From the NCBI GenBank assembly GCA_026395855.1, contig JAPLXX010000043.1, positions 1 through 22,216 on the forward strand: 22,216 bases of DNA, read 5' to 3'. Below are positions 1 to 7,011 of this stretch, in pieces. Both the position numbers and the translations under genes were made by a program. Each line of letters starts with the position of its first letter. Position 1 is the first letter of the stretch. Under the pieces are notes generated by a model. It saw only the letters and a program-made list of their open reading frames with translations. It did not search any database and was not told where the DNA came from. Source of the DNA: Candidatus Pacearchaeota archaeon. GTDB taxonomy: Archaea > Nanobdellota > Nanobdellia > Pacearchaeales > GW2011-AR1.

Positions 1-142
1 GGTTTGGGACAAGGCTCCAAAAAATATCAAGATAAAAAATCCTGCTTTTGAATTTGTGCCTAAAAAATATATTGTGGGAATTATAACAGAATTAGGCTTG
101 ATGAAATATGAAAAATTTGTCGAAAAGATTGGAAAAAGATAA
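1..142 (+). CDS. IF-2B / R15P isomerase family protein, 3' end only
   Basis: Only the last 46 codons are in the window, reading in frame from base 2 to the TAA at 140-142. The segment NPAFEFVPKKYIVGIITELG resembles the C-terminal signature of the eIF-2B alpha/beta/delta-like family (pattern NPxF-x-x-xP-x-x-YI-x-x-IITE-x-G). This family includes archaeal ribose-1,5-bisphosphate isomerase and methylthioribose-1-phosphate isomerase. The fragment cannot separate these subfamilies. The AMP phosphorylase gene elsewhere in the window makes ribose-1,5-bisphosphate isomerase an attractive reading, but that is inference. It converges on the prefoldin gene. Confidence 0.6.
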   Translation, partial: VWDKAPKNIKIKNPAFEFVPKKYIVGIITELGLMKYEKFVEKIGKR

Positions 143-257
143 TTTTTAGCATAAAATACCCCCTAAATTACATCTGATTGAATAATTTATACAGCTTTAG
201 TAACATAATTATAACCATCTGCACCTTAAAAAATTCTTTCTATAATAACAATTTCTT
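143..257. other. convergent intergenic spacer
   Basis: This short AT-rich spacer lies between the converging IF-2B family gene and prefoldin alpha. An A6 run on the + strand near 228-233 reads as a U tract at the end of the long minus-strand ribosomal operon, and T5 just after 142 could end the + gene. No hairpin was evident. Simple U-tract termination is common in archaea, so these are candidate terminators only. Confidence 0.3.
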
Positions 258-659
258 TTAACCTTCTTTCTCTTTCTGAAATTCCTCAAAAGCTTTTGTC
301 ATTTCCTGGTTTATTTTATCAAGATTGTCATTCAAATCATTCTTTACTGAAATTAATTTTTTTATCTGGTCTTCGATTATCTCTTTTGTGTCAGGAATGT
401 TTTTCTTCACAAAATTCTTTCCTCCAATATCAACTGTCAGGTTTTCAGAGATAATTTTTGCATTTACAAATATCCCTCTGCCCAAAGGCGAAAGAACCTC
501 TTTTCCTGCAGAGCCTTTTAATTCATCAAGCCCGAAATTCAGGGCTCCAAGGTCATTTATGCCTTTTTCTACAGCTTCTATCTGTTCCTGCAGCTGAGAA
601 ATCTGCTGCTCAAACATTCCAAGCTTAAAGATTAATTCCTGCTGTTTTTCCTGTTCCAT
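258..659 (-). CDS. pfdA: prefoldin alpha subunit
   Basis: A 133-aa protein with the prefoldin alpha plan: an N-terminal coiled coil (about 1-38), a central beta-hairpin section (about 45-90, with LSPLGRGIFVNAKI and VDIGGKNFVKKN), and a C-terminal coiled coil (about 92-130) rich in K, E and N. Alpha subunits form the dimer at the centre of the hexameric cytosolic chaperone that holds unfolded proteins for the chaperonin; beta subunits are encoded elsewhere. It is the last gene of the long operon, 22 nt after the insertase gene. A prefoldin beside ribosomal and SecY genes fits a role in handling nascent chains. The length is normal for the family. Confidence 0.9.
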   Translation of the reverse strand: MEQEKQQELIFKLGMFEQQISQLQEQIEAVEKGINDLGALNFGLDELKGSAGKEVLSPLGRGIFVNAKIISENLTVDIGGKNFVKKNIPDTKEIIEDQIKKLISVKNDLNDNLDKINQEMTKAFEEFQKEKEG

Positions 660-681
660 ATTTTATTAGAATTTTCAAAAC

Positions 682-1215
682 CTAAACCACTTTTAAAATC
701 TTTCTTAAGATAGAGCTGAAGATTATTGAGCCGATAAGATAAAACCAGAACCAGCTTAAAAGCCCAAAAAATCTGAAATTAACCAGGGCGAAATAATCTG
801 CAAACCATCTGAACAGGAGGATTATTGGTATTGCCGTGTAAATTATTGGACGCATGCTTAGTTTGAACATAGGTCCCATCGCCTTCATTGATTTCATGCT
901 TAATTCGGTGTATTCTTTAGAGCCTGCTTCTAATTTTTTCATCTGCTGCTGCAGAGATTTCTGCTCCTCTTTCAGTTCTCTCAGGGTTTTTTGGTCAGTG
1001 GTATATTTTTGGACAAGAGTCATGAAAAGAGCCAGAATAAAAACAAGAATAATCATTCCATAAGTTAAATTCCAGTTCAAAAGCGCGCCGGCACTTGGGT
1101 TAAGGACAGCATTGACAGAATTTTTTATCAAAGGTATGCTGTTCCAGAAAGAAGCTATCAGCAGAGAAACAATCATTATTATAAAAATTCCCCTGAAACT
1201 TCCTTTTTCATCCAT
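682..1215 (-). CDS. EMC3/TMCO1 (DUF106) YidC-like membrane insertase
   Basis: A 177-aa membrane protein with predicted helices at about 8-28, 50-70, 122-140 and 150-171. A charged coiled coil (about 74-105, KTLRELKEEQKSLQQQ) sits between helices 2 and 3. This is the layout of the archaeal DUF106 family, members of the Oxa1/YidC/EMC3/TMCO1 superfamily that insert proteins into the membrane. The MSMKAMGPMFKLSMRP stretch before helix 3 is the methionine-rich segment typical of the superfamily. It directly follows secY; in many archaea an adenylate kinase gene lies between the two, and it is missing here. An additional short N-terminal part before the first helix is hydrophilic. Confidence 0.88.
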   Translation of the reverse strand: MDEKGSFRGIFIIMIVSLLIASFWNSIPLIKNSVNAVLNPSAGALLNWNLTYGMIILVFILALFMTLVQKYTTDQKTLRELKEEQKSLQQQMKKLEAGSKEYTELSMKSMKAMGPMFKLSMRPIIYTAIPIILLFRWFADYFALVNFRFFGLLSWFWFYLIGSIIFSSILRKILKVV

Positions 1216-1248
1216 TTTTAAAAAAAGCTAATTCTGTTTTTAAACTTA

Positions 1249-2685
1249 TTATTTTATGAATTTTCTCATCATAGGTGACATATCCATCTCATGTGTCTTT
1301 GCAATATTCTGGTAGAATTGGAACAAAATCATGATTACAAGAAGAATAGCTGTTCCAGAAACAAGCGCTCCGAGCAAATCTGTTACAGCAGCCAGCAATC
1401 CTATGGCAAGTCCACCCATTATTGTCAGCGGCATAATATATCTATCAAGAATGCTTTCGATTATTCTTTCATCCTGCCTGAATCCTGCAACCTGAAGCCC
1501 TGAAGCAGAAATGTTATGTGCTTGGCTTTTTGCATCCATATTAGAAGTCTTTACCCAGAAAAGAGCAAATACTGTTGAGAAAAGCATGTAAAATAATATA
1601 TGGGTTATTCCCTGAATAAGAAATATTGGCAAAAATCCTCCTTTAATTGTTAACTGTAAAAGATTAGTATGCCCCATCCAAAATGCCAAGCCAGAGATAG
1701 GCTGTCCTTGGGAAAATTTTCCCAGAAAGGTAAAATAAGATAAAACTTTTGCAATTCCTGAACATCCTGCTCCAGAGAGGCATGGAGTTGCAGCGTTTTC
1801 AATTATTCCTGCAAACAGCTGTAAATTTGCAACCAAAGCTGCAGTAAATATAACAGGAATAACAGATGAATAAAAAAATGAGAGAGGCCATTTTATTGCA
1901 TATCCCCTGATTCTTCCGAAGGAAAGAGGAACTTCCACTTTCAATGATTGCGCCCAGACAACCAAAAGAAAAATTCCAATTGTTGCGATTATTGCAGCAG
2001 CTGCAGAAAGCAATTCTATAGGATATCTATTGATTATAGACTGTATCAAGACTAAAACTTTTCCAGAACAAGGAATTGCCTTAAAATCCAAAAGGCAGTT
2101 TCTTCCCTGCTGATCTATAAACTGGAACGCGCTTGTTATAATTCTCCAGGAAACTCCTGCAGCGATAAATAAGCTGACTCCTGAGCCAAATCCCCATTTT
2201 TGTGTCAGCTCATCCATGTAAAATATAGCAACACCTCCAAGAACCAGCTGCAGAACCAGAAGATATTCAAGCCCTGGAACAGCCTGAAGCCCCTGCAGAA
2301 AAACAAAAACTACAGCTTCAAATATTATGAAAAAGAGAACCAGAAGTTTTTGAATTCCCTGAAAGAATTTTCTTCCTTCATCTGTTGTGGTGTCTATATT
2401 TATTATTTCAGCACCTTTCAGAAGCTGAAGAATAATAGACGCGGTAACAATTGGGCCTATACCTAATGAGATTATGCTTCCAAAATCTGTTCCAAGAATT
2501 ATTGCAAGATATTCAAATCTTGAAAGAGCATTTTCAGAAAGACCAAAAAGGGGGATGTTAGCAAGAACAAAAAAAGCGCCAAGAACTATCAAAGTCCATT
2601 TTAACTTGACATTAAATCCTAATTTTTTTTCATCAGGTTTCCTAATTTCAGGAATAAACCCGAAGATTTTTCTGAAATCTGCCAT
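1249..2685 (-). CDS. secY: preprotein translocase subunit SecY
   Basis: A 478-aa polytopic protein with about ten membrane helices, matching archaeal SecY/Sec61 alpha in length. It starts with the cytosolic amphipathic segment FRKIFGFIPEIRKPDEKKLGFNVKLKWT, typical of archaeal and eukaryotic members. The plug region LPLFGLSENALSRFEY-like segment follows helix 1, and the IPVIFTAALVANLQ segment corresponds to the conserved pore/lateral-gate helix. SecY forms the protein-conducting channel in the cytoplasmic membrane. It follows L15, as in most archaea and bacteria. The SGLQVAGFRQDERIIESILDRYI segment near 405-430 is the conserved cytosolic loop before the last helices, which contacts the ribosome. 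Confidence 0.96.
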   Translation of the reverse strand: MADFRKIFGFIPEIRKPDEKKLGFNVKLKWTLIVLGAFFVLANIPLFGLSENALSRFEYLAIILGTDFGSIISLGIGPIVTASIILQLLKGAEIINIDTTTDEGRKFFQGIQKLLVLFFIIFEAVVFVFLQGLQAVPGLEYLLVLQLVLGGVAIFYMDELTQKWGFGSGVSLFIAAGVSWRIITSAFQFIDQQGRNCLLDFKAIPCSGKVLVLIQSIINRYPIELLSAAAAIIATIGIFLLVVWAQSLKVEVPLSFGRIRGYAIKWPLSFFYSSVIPVIFTAALVANLQLFAGIIENAATPCLSGAGCSGIAKVLSYFTFLGKFSQGQPISGLAFWMGHTNLLQLTIKGGFLPIFLIQGITHILFYMLFSTVFALFWVKTSNMDAKSQAHNISASGLQVAGFRQDERIIESILDRYIMPLTIMGGLAIGLLAAVTDLLGALVSGTAILLVIMILFQFYQNIAKTHEMDMSPMMRKFIK

Positions 2686-2699
2686 TTTTTATTTTAATT

Positions 2700-2720
2700 A
2701 ACTGCTGATTTGCAGCACCT
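2700..2720 (-). other. small hairpin in the L15-secY gap
   Basis: A 5-bp stem TGCTG/CAGCA with a 5-nt loop (2703-2717) lies in the 44-nt gap before secY. It is followed on the minus strand by A-rich sequence, not by a U tract. A role in translation or RNA processing is possible but unproven. Confidence 0.25.
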
Positions 2721-2729
2721 TTTTTTTAA

Positions 2730-3227
2730 TTAAGCACTTTCTTTATTTTTTACTTTGTTTTTGGATAATATTATTTCTCCGCCGGCTTTTTTGACTTTCT
2801 CAGATGCAGATGCGGAAGCTTCTTTTGCTTTTATAATTAACTTATTCTTAAGAGAATATTCTTTTGATGAGTCAAGAATTTTGTAATCCTGCAGATTTAT
2901 TTCAATTCCTTTTTCTGTTTTTTTTGCAATGCCTTTTTTGATAAAACCCTCAATATTCAGCTCTATTTTTTCAAGATTTATCCTTGCTCTTTTATCTCTT
3001 TCTGTTCCCTTGCTGGTGATTCCCTGCTTTCCGAAATAGCCATGACCATAGAGTTTGTTTATGAGTGTTTTTTTCTGGTCAGCTCTTTTTCCTGTTCCAG
3101 CCATGCCTTTTCCTCCGCGATGCCCGGATTTTTTGTGCTTTTTTCTTGCTCCCCATCCATGGGTTCCTGCACCTTTTCCGTGCATTCGCGATGCTTTTTT
3201 CCTTTTTTTTGTTTTTCTTAACGACAT
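2730..3227 (-). CDS. rpl15: ribosomal protein uL15
   Basis: A 165-aa large-subunit protein. The basic, glycine- and histidine-rich N-terminus (KRKKASRMHGKGAGTHGWGARKKHKKSGHRGGKGMAGTGKRADQ, residues 8-51) is the classic uL15 rRNA-binding tail, followed by a compact C-terminal domain ending AGGEIILSKNKVKNKESA. It sits in the expected place between L30 and secY, one base after the L30 stop. Length and motifs are normal for archaeal L15 (L27a in eukaryotes). Confidence 0.95.
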   Translation of the reverse strand: MSLRKTKKRKKASRMHGKGAGTHGWGARKKHKKSGHRGGKGMAGTGKRADQKKTLINKLYGHGYFGKQGITSKGTERDKRARINLEKIELNIEGFIKKGIAKKTEKGIEINLQDYKILDSSKEYSLKNKLIIKAKEASASASEKVKKAGGEIILSKNKVKNKESA

Positions 3228-3228
3228 T

Positions 3229-3645
3229 TTATAGCATCCTTCCCACTAACTCATTTATTTTTTCACCGTTATTGCCTAAAACTCCTTTAGGAAAATGAAT
3301 CTTGCTGTCTATTCCGCCTCTTGGGGGATGCAGCCGGAAAAAAGGTTTGAGATTAAGCTCTTCGTATTTCTTTCCTTTTTCCAGATCTTCTATAATCTTT
3401 TTTGAATCTGTTCTCTTTTTTTTGTCTATTCTTTTTCCCCTTGCATTTATCAGCCTTTCAAAAGTGTCATGATTTATATTCCCAAAAGCGATAAAATCTT
3501 TTATTTTTTTTATCATTCCCAACTGCTCTTTGTTTGGATTTATGACCACGCAGGAATATTTTCTTCCAAGCCTCAGCCTTTCAAGTGTTTCTTTTACATC
3601 TCTGTCAAGTTTAACTTTTCCTGCTATTCTTATTATGCATATCAT
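3229..3645 (-). CDS. rpl30: ribosomal protein uL30
   Basis: A 138-aa protein of the longer archaeal/eukaryotic L30 type (eukaryotic L7): the bacterial-like core (ICIIRIAGKVKLDRDVKETLERLRLGRKYSCVVI) plus a C-terminal extension. The segment GKKYEELNLKPFFRLHPPRGGI close to the end is a strong archaeal L30 signature. It overlaps the S5 stop codon in an ATGA arrangement, so translation is probably coupled. Its position between S5 and L15 is the expected one. Confidence 0.95.
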   Translation of the reverse strand: MICIIRIAGKVKLDRDVKETLERLRLGRKYSCVVINPNKEQLGMIKKIKDFIAFGNINHDTFERLINARGKRIDKKKRTDSKKIIEDLEKGKKYEELNLKPFFRLHPPRGGIDSKIHFPKGVLGNNGEKINELVGRML

Positions 3646-4523
3646 TTTATTTTTAAATTTGTTTTATTTAAAGCATCAAAGCACGCTTTTATTAGATTAA
3701 ATGTTGTTCTTCTTCTTCCGAAGGTTTTGCTGTAGACATCTTTTACTCCTGCGAGCTTAAGAATTTTTTTTAGTTCATTTGCAACAACAAGACCTGTTCC
3801 CTGCGGCGCAGGTATGAGAATAACCCTTACACTTCCTGCTTTTCCTGTAACTTTAAACGGAAGAGTATGCTTCTCATTGCATGAGCAGTCAAAGCTGGAG
3901 CACCCTCTTGTGATTCTGATAATATTCAGCTTCGCCTTTCTTATTGCTTTATCTCTTGCAGGAAGAGTTTCTTTGGCTTTTCCGTCTCCTACTCCAATGT
4001 GCCCGTTTTCATCTCCTGCAATTGCCATTGTAGAAAATGTCGGAACATTTCCTTCCTGTGTTTTTTTCTGAGTTTGTCTCCAGGCTCGTCTCTTTCCTCC
4101 GCCGAATTTTCCTTTAGCCTGTCCTATGGAAATTAAATCCGTCTTGAGATTCAAAAGCTTGTCCACTATCTGCTCTTCAAGAATTTTTCTTTTGGAGTCT
4201 AGAATTTCATCAAGATTTGTTATTTTGTCATTTTTTACTTCTCTTCCAAGCTTTGTTTTAGGCTCCCATTCAGAAATTATTTCTTCCCTGCTTTTGCCTT
4301 CAAATCTTCTTCTTCCCCAGGCGGTAACGGCTATTTTCTCCTTAATTTCAGGAATTATAGCTTCAAGCAGCGCCCCTTTGGAAGGTATTTCTTCTATTAA
4401 TTTTTCAGTTATTTCCTCTGTTTTTTCAGCCATTTTTTCAGCTTCTACTTCGTCCAGTGTTTTATGAGCTTCTGATGTTTTCTTCACATCTTCAAAATCT
4501 GATTTCTTTTGTTTTTTATTCAT
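3642..4523 (-). CDS. rps5: ribosomal protein uS5 with N-terminal extension
   Basis: A 293-aa small-subunit protein. The S5 core shows the dsRNA-binding-like N-domain (KTDLISIGQAKGKFGGGKRRAWRQTQKKTQEGN), the glycine-rich loop, the archaeal cysteine segment RGCSSFDCSCNEKHTLPFKV, and the C-domain ending in AGVKDVYSKTFGRRRTTFNLIKACFDAL. Archaeal S5 is usually roughly 210-240 aa. Here the first 60 or so residues form an extra acidic/lysine-rich segment (for example EAEKMAEKTEEITEKLIEEI) before the WGRRRFEGKSREEI region. The gene overlaps the L18 stop by 8 nt. An internal start would remove part of the extension, but the reading frame is open and co-linear with the upstream gene. Confidence 0.94.
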   Translation of the reverse strand: MNKKQKKSDFEDVKKTSEAHKTLDEVEAEKMAEKTEEITEKLIEEIPSKGALLEAIIPEIKEKIAVTAWGRRRFEGKSREEIISEWEPKTKLGREVKNDKITNLDEILDSKRKILEEQIVDKLLNLKTDLISIGQAKGKFGGGKRRAWRQTQKKTQEGNVPTFSTMAIAGDENGHIGVGDGKAKETLPARDKAIRKAKLNIIRITRGCSSFDCSCNEKHTLPFKVTGKAGSVRVILIPAPQGTGLVVANELKKILKLAGVKDVYSKTFGRRRTTFNLIKACFDALNKTNLKIK

Positions 4524-5013
4524 TTTTTTCTATTTTTGATTTAACTTTTTCAAGGACAAATGAAAAATCATGTTTAAGGTCTTTTCCTTTGATTCTTCCT
4601 TCTCCTGGAAAAAATTCTTCTTTGCATTGTATTTTAACTCCTGCATCGATTAGTCCTTTGATAAATGAAAAAATCCTGCTTTTTCTGACATTTCTTATCA
4701 TTCCGATGTCTAAAACAGGAGTTTCCATCTTTTTTTCATTTATTCTCTTTCCGAAAAGAAATCCTGTTAAATAAGAGGCAGGAATCGATTTGAGGCTGCC
4801 TGTTCTGTCTTCCGGCCACCCGTATTTTAGCAGTATTTTTGAAGTAATCTCCATCAGAACTTTATCTTTTGCGCCTTCGCTGATTACGTACTCCGCAAGG
4901 ACATACCTGTTTGTTTTTCTGAAAACCACTCTTGGAACCCCCCCTTTTAGCAGTTTTATTCTAATATTATAATCTGTCTTGTTTTCTTTTCTTCTGCGCC
5001 TTAGTGTTTTCAT
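4516..5013 (-). CDS. rpl18: ribosomal protein uL18
   Basis: A 165-aa protein of the archaeal L18/eukaryotic L5 type, which binds 5S rRNA. Recognisable parts are the N-terminal RRRRKENKTDYNIRIKLLKGG, then PRVVFRKTNRYVLAEYV (strand of the 5S-binding fold), and GFLFGKRINEKK with PVLDIGMIRN toward the middle. The start ATG at 5013 overlaps the stop of an 18-codon ORF lying within a duplicated 59-bp element. The G-rich tract in that element (minus-strand GGGGGGAAG, about 9 nt upstream of the ATG) may act as a ribosome-binding site. Confidence 0.94.
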   Translation of the reverse strand: MKTLRRRRKENKTDYNIRIKLLKGGVPRVVFRKTNRYVLAEYVISEGAKDKVLMEITSKILLKYGWPEDRTGSLKSIPASYLTGFLFGKRINEKKMETPVLDIGMIRNVRKSRIFSFIKGLIDAGVKIQCKEEFFPGEGRIKGKDLKHDFSFVLEKVKSKIEKNE

Positions 5014-5066
5014 TTGATATACTTCCCCCCATAGCGAATGATTGGAAATTTACTATTTACTTTCAT
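5010..5066 (-). CDS. possible 18-codon mini-ORF in repeat copy A
   Basis: The frame ATG at 5066 to TGA at 5012-5010 encodes MKVNSKFPIIRYGGKYIK. Its ATG overlaps the L19e stop (ATGA) and its TGA overlaps the L18 start (ATGA), so it bridges the two ribosomal genes without an untranslated base. It could be a coupling peptide that keeps ribosomes moving into L18, or simply a chance frame in a repeat. The paralogous frame before S14 differs mostly at first and second codon positions, which argues against selection on the peptide itself. Confidence 0.3.
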   Translation of the reverse strand: MKVNSKFPIIRYGGKYIK

Positions 5067-5069
5067 TTT
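5011..5069 (-). repeat. 59-bp interspersed repeat, copy A (before L18)
   Basis: Compared base by base with 6953-7011, 52 of 59 positions match without gaps. The repeat begins exactly at the L18 start codon and runs through the whole intergenic gap to the L19e stop codon. On the minus strand it ends GGGGGGAAGTATATCAAATG, where the final ATG starts L18. Differences fall at 5030, 5036, 5043, 5045, 5052, 5059 and 5060. I saw no third copy in the window. Confidence 0.85.
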
Positions 5070-5467
5070 TTAATTTCCTCTAAATATTCTTTAATATGGG
5101 ATTTGCTTCTGAAATACTTATTTCTTATTTTATTCCTCATTTCTTTAAGTGATTCTTTTGGAAATTTTTCCTCTGCTTCAGAGCTTTTCAAATAAGCCCT
5201 TAATTTTCTTGTGAGAATAATATATTCTCTCTTTCTTTTTCTGGCTTTTTTGCGTATATTTCCTATGCTGCGGCTTTTTCTTTTCTCAATTGTTTTTCTT
5301 CCTTTTCTTTCTTTTATTATAATTGCTCCGCTTTTTTGAAGATCCCTGATATCTTGTTTTGTGATGGCATCTTTTATCTCTTCAAGCCTCGATTCCAGGA
5401 ATACAATTCTGTCTTCTCCGACATTAAATGTTTTCTTTGTCAGTTTCTTTTTTTTACTTAGGTTCAT
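5063..5467 (-). CDS. rpl19e: ribosomal protein eL19
   Basis: A 134-aa highly basic protein found only in archaea and eukaryotes. The start MNLSKKKKLTKKTFNVGEDRI, then GAIIIKERKGRKTIEKRKSRSIGNIRKKARKRKRE, match eL19, which threads a basic loop into 23S rRNA and ends in a long helix near the subunit interface. It is a little shorter than many archaeal homologues (about 150 aa), mainly at the C-terminus. The start overlaps the last 14 nt of L32e. Confidence 0.93.
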   Translation of the reverse strand: MNLSKKKKLTKKTFNVGEDRIVFLESRLEEIKDAITKQDIRDLQKSGAIIIKERKGRKTIEKRKSRSIGNIRKKARKRKREYIILTRKLRAYLKSSEAEEKFPKESLKEMRNKIRNKYFRSKSHIKEYLEEIKK

Positions 5468-5801
5468 TTTTCTTGAAAAATTTCTTTGTATTTATATTCT
5501 GAAAATTTATCTTTTTCTCCATGGCTTTTTTTAATATTTCAATTTTCTTTTTTTTGCCGATTTTTCCCAAGATAACTATCTGTTCTTTCTTTATATCTTC
5601 AAGATCTTTCACATTGTATATTGTAAAAATGTTTTTTCTCTCTTTTTTCCTTCCGTAACCTATACTTACTATAGGGGGTCTTCCTTTTCTGCATTCACGC
5701 ATCTTGTTGTCTCTTCCCTTGGGCTTTCTCCAAACCTGCTTTCTTTTTTTTCTTTTCCCAATCCTGAGATGAAATCCGATATTTCTTCTTAAAAATTTCA
5801 T
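5454..5801 (-). CDS. rpl32e: ribosomal protein eL32
   Basis: A 115-aa basic protein. The core FLRRNIGFHLRIGKRKKRKQVWRKPKGRDNKMRECRKGRPPIVSIGYG matches the eL32 signature (WRKP-G-DN-MR...G..P.VGYG). eL32 is an archaeal/eukaryotic large-subunit protein. It starts in an ATGA overlap with the L6 stop and overlaps the L19e start by 14 nt. The position between L6 and L19e is standard for archaea. Confidence 0.94.
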   Translation of the reverse strand: MKFLRRNIGFHLRIGKRKKRKQVWRKPKGRDNKMRECRKGRPPIVSIGYGRKKERKNIFTIYNVKDLEDIKKEQIVILGKIGKKKKIEILKKAMEKKINFQNINTKKFFKKNEPK

Positions 5802-6340
5802 ATTTCTTTACCTGCCTTTTTAGTCATGAAAATTCCATCTTGGAAAATTCTTCTGTCCCTTGCTCTTATTCTCGTTGCTGTTTCAAGCCTTGCAGCAGCC
5901 TGCCCGGCAAGCTCTCGGTCTATTGATTTGATTTTTATGAGGTTTCCGTTGATATCTATTTCAACATTCTTTGGAATAACCGTTTTTCTGGGGTTTTTTT
6001 CTCCAAGAAAATTTTTAATCAAAACTTCCCTGCCTTTTACTTCAATAGTAATTGGGAAATGACTGAAAACAGCCTTTAGTTCATACTCAAATTTTTTCTG
6101 CACGCCTTTGATCATATTTCTTATGTGTGCTGCTATTGTATTCATCATTTTCTTTTCCCTTTTTGTGGCATTTTTTATTCCAATACTTATTTTATTTCCT
6201 TCTTTTGTCATTTTTAAGGGACCGAGTATAAATCTTCTTGAGTTTTCTCCCTCAGATCCTTTTATTCTTAGCAAAGCTCCTTCTATTTCAGCTTCTGTTC
6301 CTTCAGGAATTTCTATTTTTTTGTAAAGTTCTTTTTTCAT
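5798..6340 (-). CDS. rpl6: ribosomal protein uL6
   Basis: A 180-aa large-subunit protein built of two similar alpha/beta domains. It shows the N-terminal IEIPEGTEAEIEGALLRIKGSEGENSRRF, the middle segment KKMMNTIAAHIRNMIKGVQKKFEYELKAVFSHFPITIEV, and the C-terminal signature AGQAAARLETATRIRARDRRIFQDGIF, which fits archaeal L6 (eukaryotic L9). uL6 lies near the GTPase-factor binding site. It follows S8 by 2 nt. Confidence 0.95.
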   Translation of the reverse strand: MKKELYKKIEIPEGTEAEIEGALLRIKGSEGENSRRFILGPLKMTKEGNKISIGIKNATKREKKMMNTIAAHIRNMIKGVQKKFEYELKAVFSHFPITIEVKGREVLIKNFLGEKNPRKTVIPKNVEIDINGNLIKIKSIDRELAGQAAARLETATRIRARDRRIFQDGIFMTKKAGKEI

Positions 6341-6342
6341 TT

Positions 6343-6723
6343 TTAGTAAAAGTATGCCAGAAGAGATCCTCCAATCCCCTTTTCTAAAGCTTCTTCATGA
6401 GTTATAAGTCCCTTATTAGTTGAAATTATAATTGTTCCAATATCCCTTGCAGGCAAAAATCTTCTTCTATATCTTTCAATCTGGTCCTTTTTTACAGTAA
6501 ATCTCGGCTTAATAGCCCGGCATTCAAACATTTTCTCTATTTCAATCTCGACAGCTTTATTTTTTGAATCAATTTTATACTTTCTTATTGCTCCTTTTTG
6601 TTTCATTATTTTTAATATCTCTATGAGCAACCCTGAAATTCTTTTTATTTCAAGAGTTTCCTTTCTGGCTTTTACAGCATTCCTCATCATATTCAGCGCG
6701 TCTGCAACAATATCCTGTGACAT
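6343..6723 (-). CDS. rps8: ribosomal protein uS8
   Basis: A 126-aa small-subunit protein. It begins DIVADALNMMRNAVKARKETLEI, the normal uS8 N-terminal domain, and ends RDIGTIIISTNKGLITHEEALEKGIGGSLLAYFY, the conserved C-terminal 16S-binding region of archaeal S8 (eukaryotic S15a). It begins 1 nt after the S14 stop. The length is standard. Confidence 0.96.
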   Translation of the reverse strand: MSQDIVADALNMMRNAVKARKETLEIKRISGLLIEILKIMKQKGAIRKYKIDSKNKAVEIEIEKMFECRAIKPRFTVKKDQIERYRRRFLPARDIGTIIISTNKGLITHEEALEKGIGGSLLAYFY

Positions 6724-6724
6724 T

Positions 6725-6955
6725 TTAACTGTATTTTTGGAAGCCGATTTCTTCAGCTACTTCTCTGAAGCAGTGTCGGCATAAATTTAATCCGTATGAT
6801 TTTATATGTGCTCCGAATCTCCCGCACCTTTCGCATTTCTTTGAGGCAATTCCTATTTTTCTTTTTTTAGGCTCGTTATGCTTTAGGAATTTCTGTTTTT
6901 TCTCTGGCTTGCCTTCAAGTTGCTTCAAAATTTTTCTCCAGTCACTTGCTGTCAT
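6725..6955 (-). CDS. rps14: ribosomal protein uS14, zinc type, N-terminally extended
   Basis: A 76-aa protein. Residues 35-76 are the archaeal S14/S29e zinc-ribbon with C41-x2-C44 and C59-x2-C62 and the signature [23 protein letters not shown]. Typical archaeal S14 is about 50 aa. Here about 30 extra residues ([20 protein letters not shown] and following) precede the ribbon. The extension has no internal ATG before the ribbon, so the longer start at 6955 is the supported one. This start codon ends repeat copy B. The G-rich tract upstream (minus-strand GGGGGAAG) is a candidate ribosome-binding site. Confidence 0.93.
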   Translation of the reverse strand: MTASDWRKILKQLEGKPEKKQKFLKHNEPKKRKIGIASKKCERCGRFGAHIKSYGLNLCRHCFREVAEEIGFQKYS

Positions 6956-7008
6956 TTGATATACTTCCCCCTATAGCAAATGATCGAAAATTTCCTATTT
7001 GTTTTCAT
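6952..7008 (-). CDS. possible 18-codon mini-ORF in repeat copy B
   Basis: The frame from ATG at 7008 to TGA at 6954-6952 encodes [18 protein letters not shown], 13 of 18 residues identical to the copy A peptide. It starts one base after the L5 stop and its TGA overlaps the S14 ATG. Of seven base differences between the copies, only two fall at third codon positions, so there is no clear sign of protein-level selection. Coupling of S14 translation to L5 is the simplest possible role. Confidence 0.3.
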   Translation of the reverse strand: MKTNRKFSIICYRGKYIK

Positions 7009-7011
7009 TTT
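6953..7011 (-). repeat. 59-bp interspersed repeat, copy B (before S14)
   Basis: The partner of 5011-5069, with 52 of 59 positions identical and no gaps. It begins at the S14 start codon and fills the whole gap up to the L5 stop codon. The identical core next to the start codon (18 of 18 matches on the S14/L18 side, minus-strand GGGGAAGTATATCAAATG) is the best conserved part, which suggests a shared translation start region. Confidence 0.85.

Noticed and set aside
325..597. Plus-strand ORF opposite prefoldin, and the many similar plus-strand ORFs under ribosomal genes
   Set aside because: All lie antisense to clearly identified genes and are rich in F, S and L as expected from reading AT-rich K/E-rich genes backward.
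2700..2720. Hairpin before secY as a terminator
   Set aside because: No U tract follows it in the transcription direction and the operon continues into secY.
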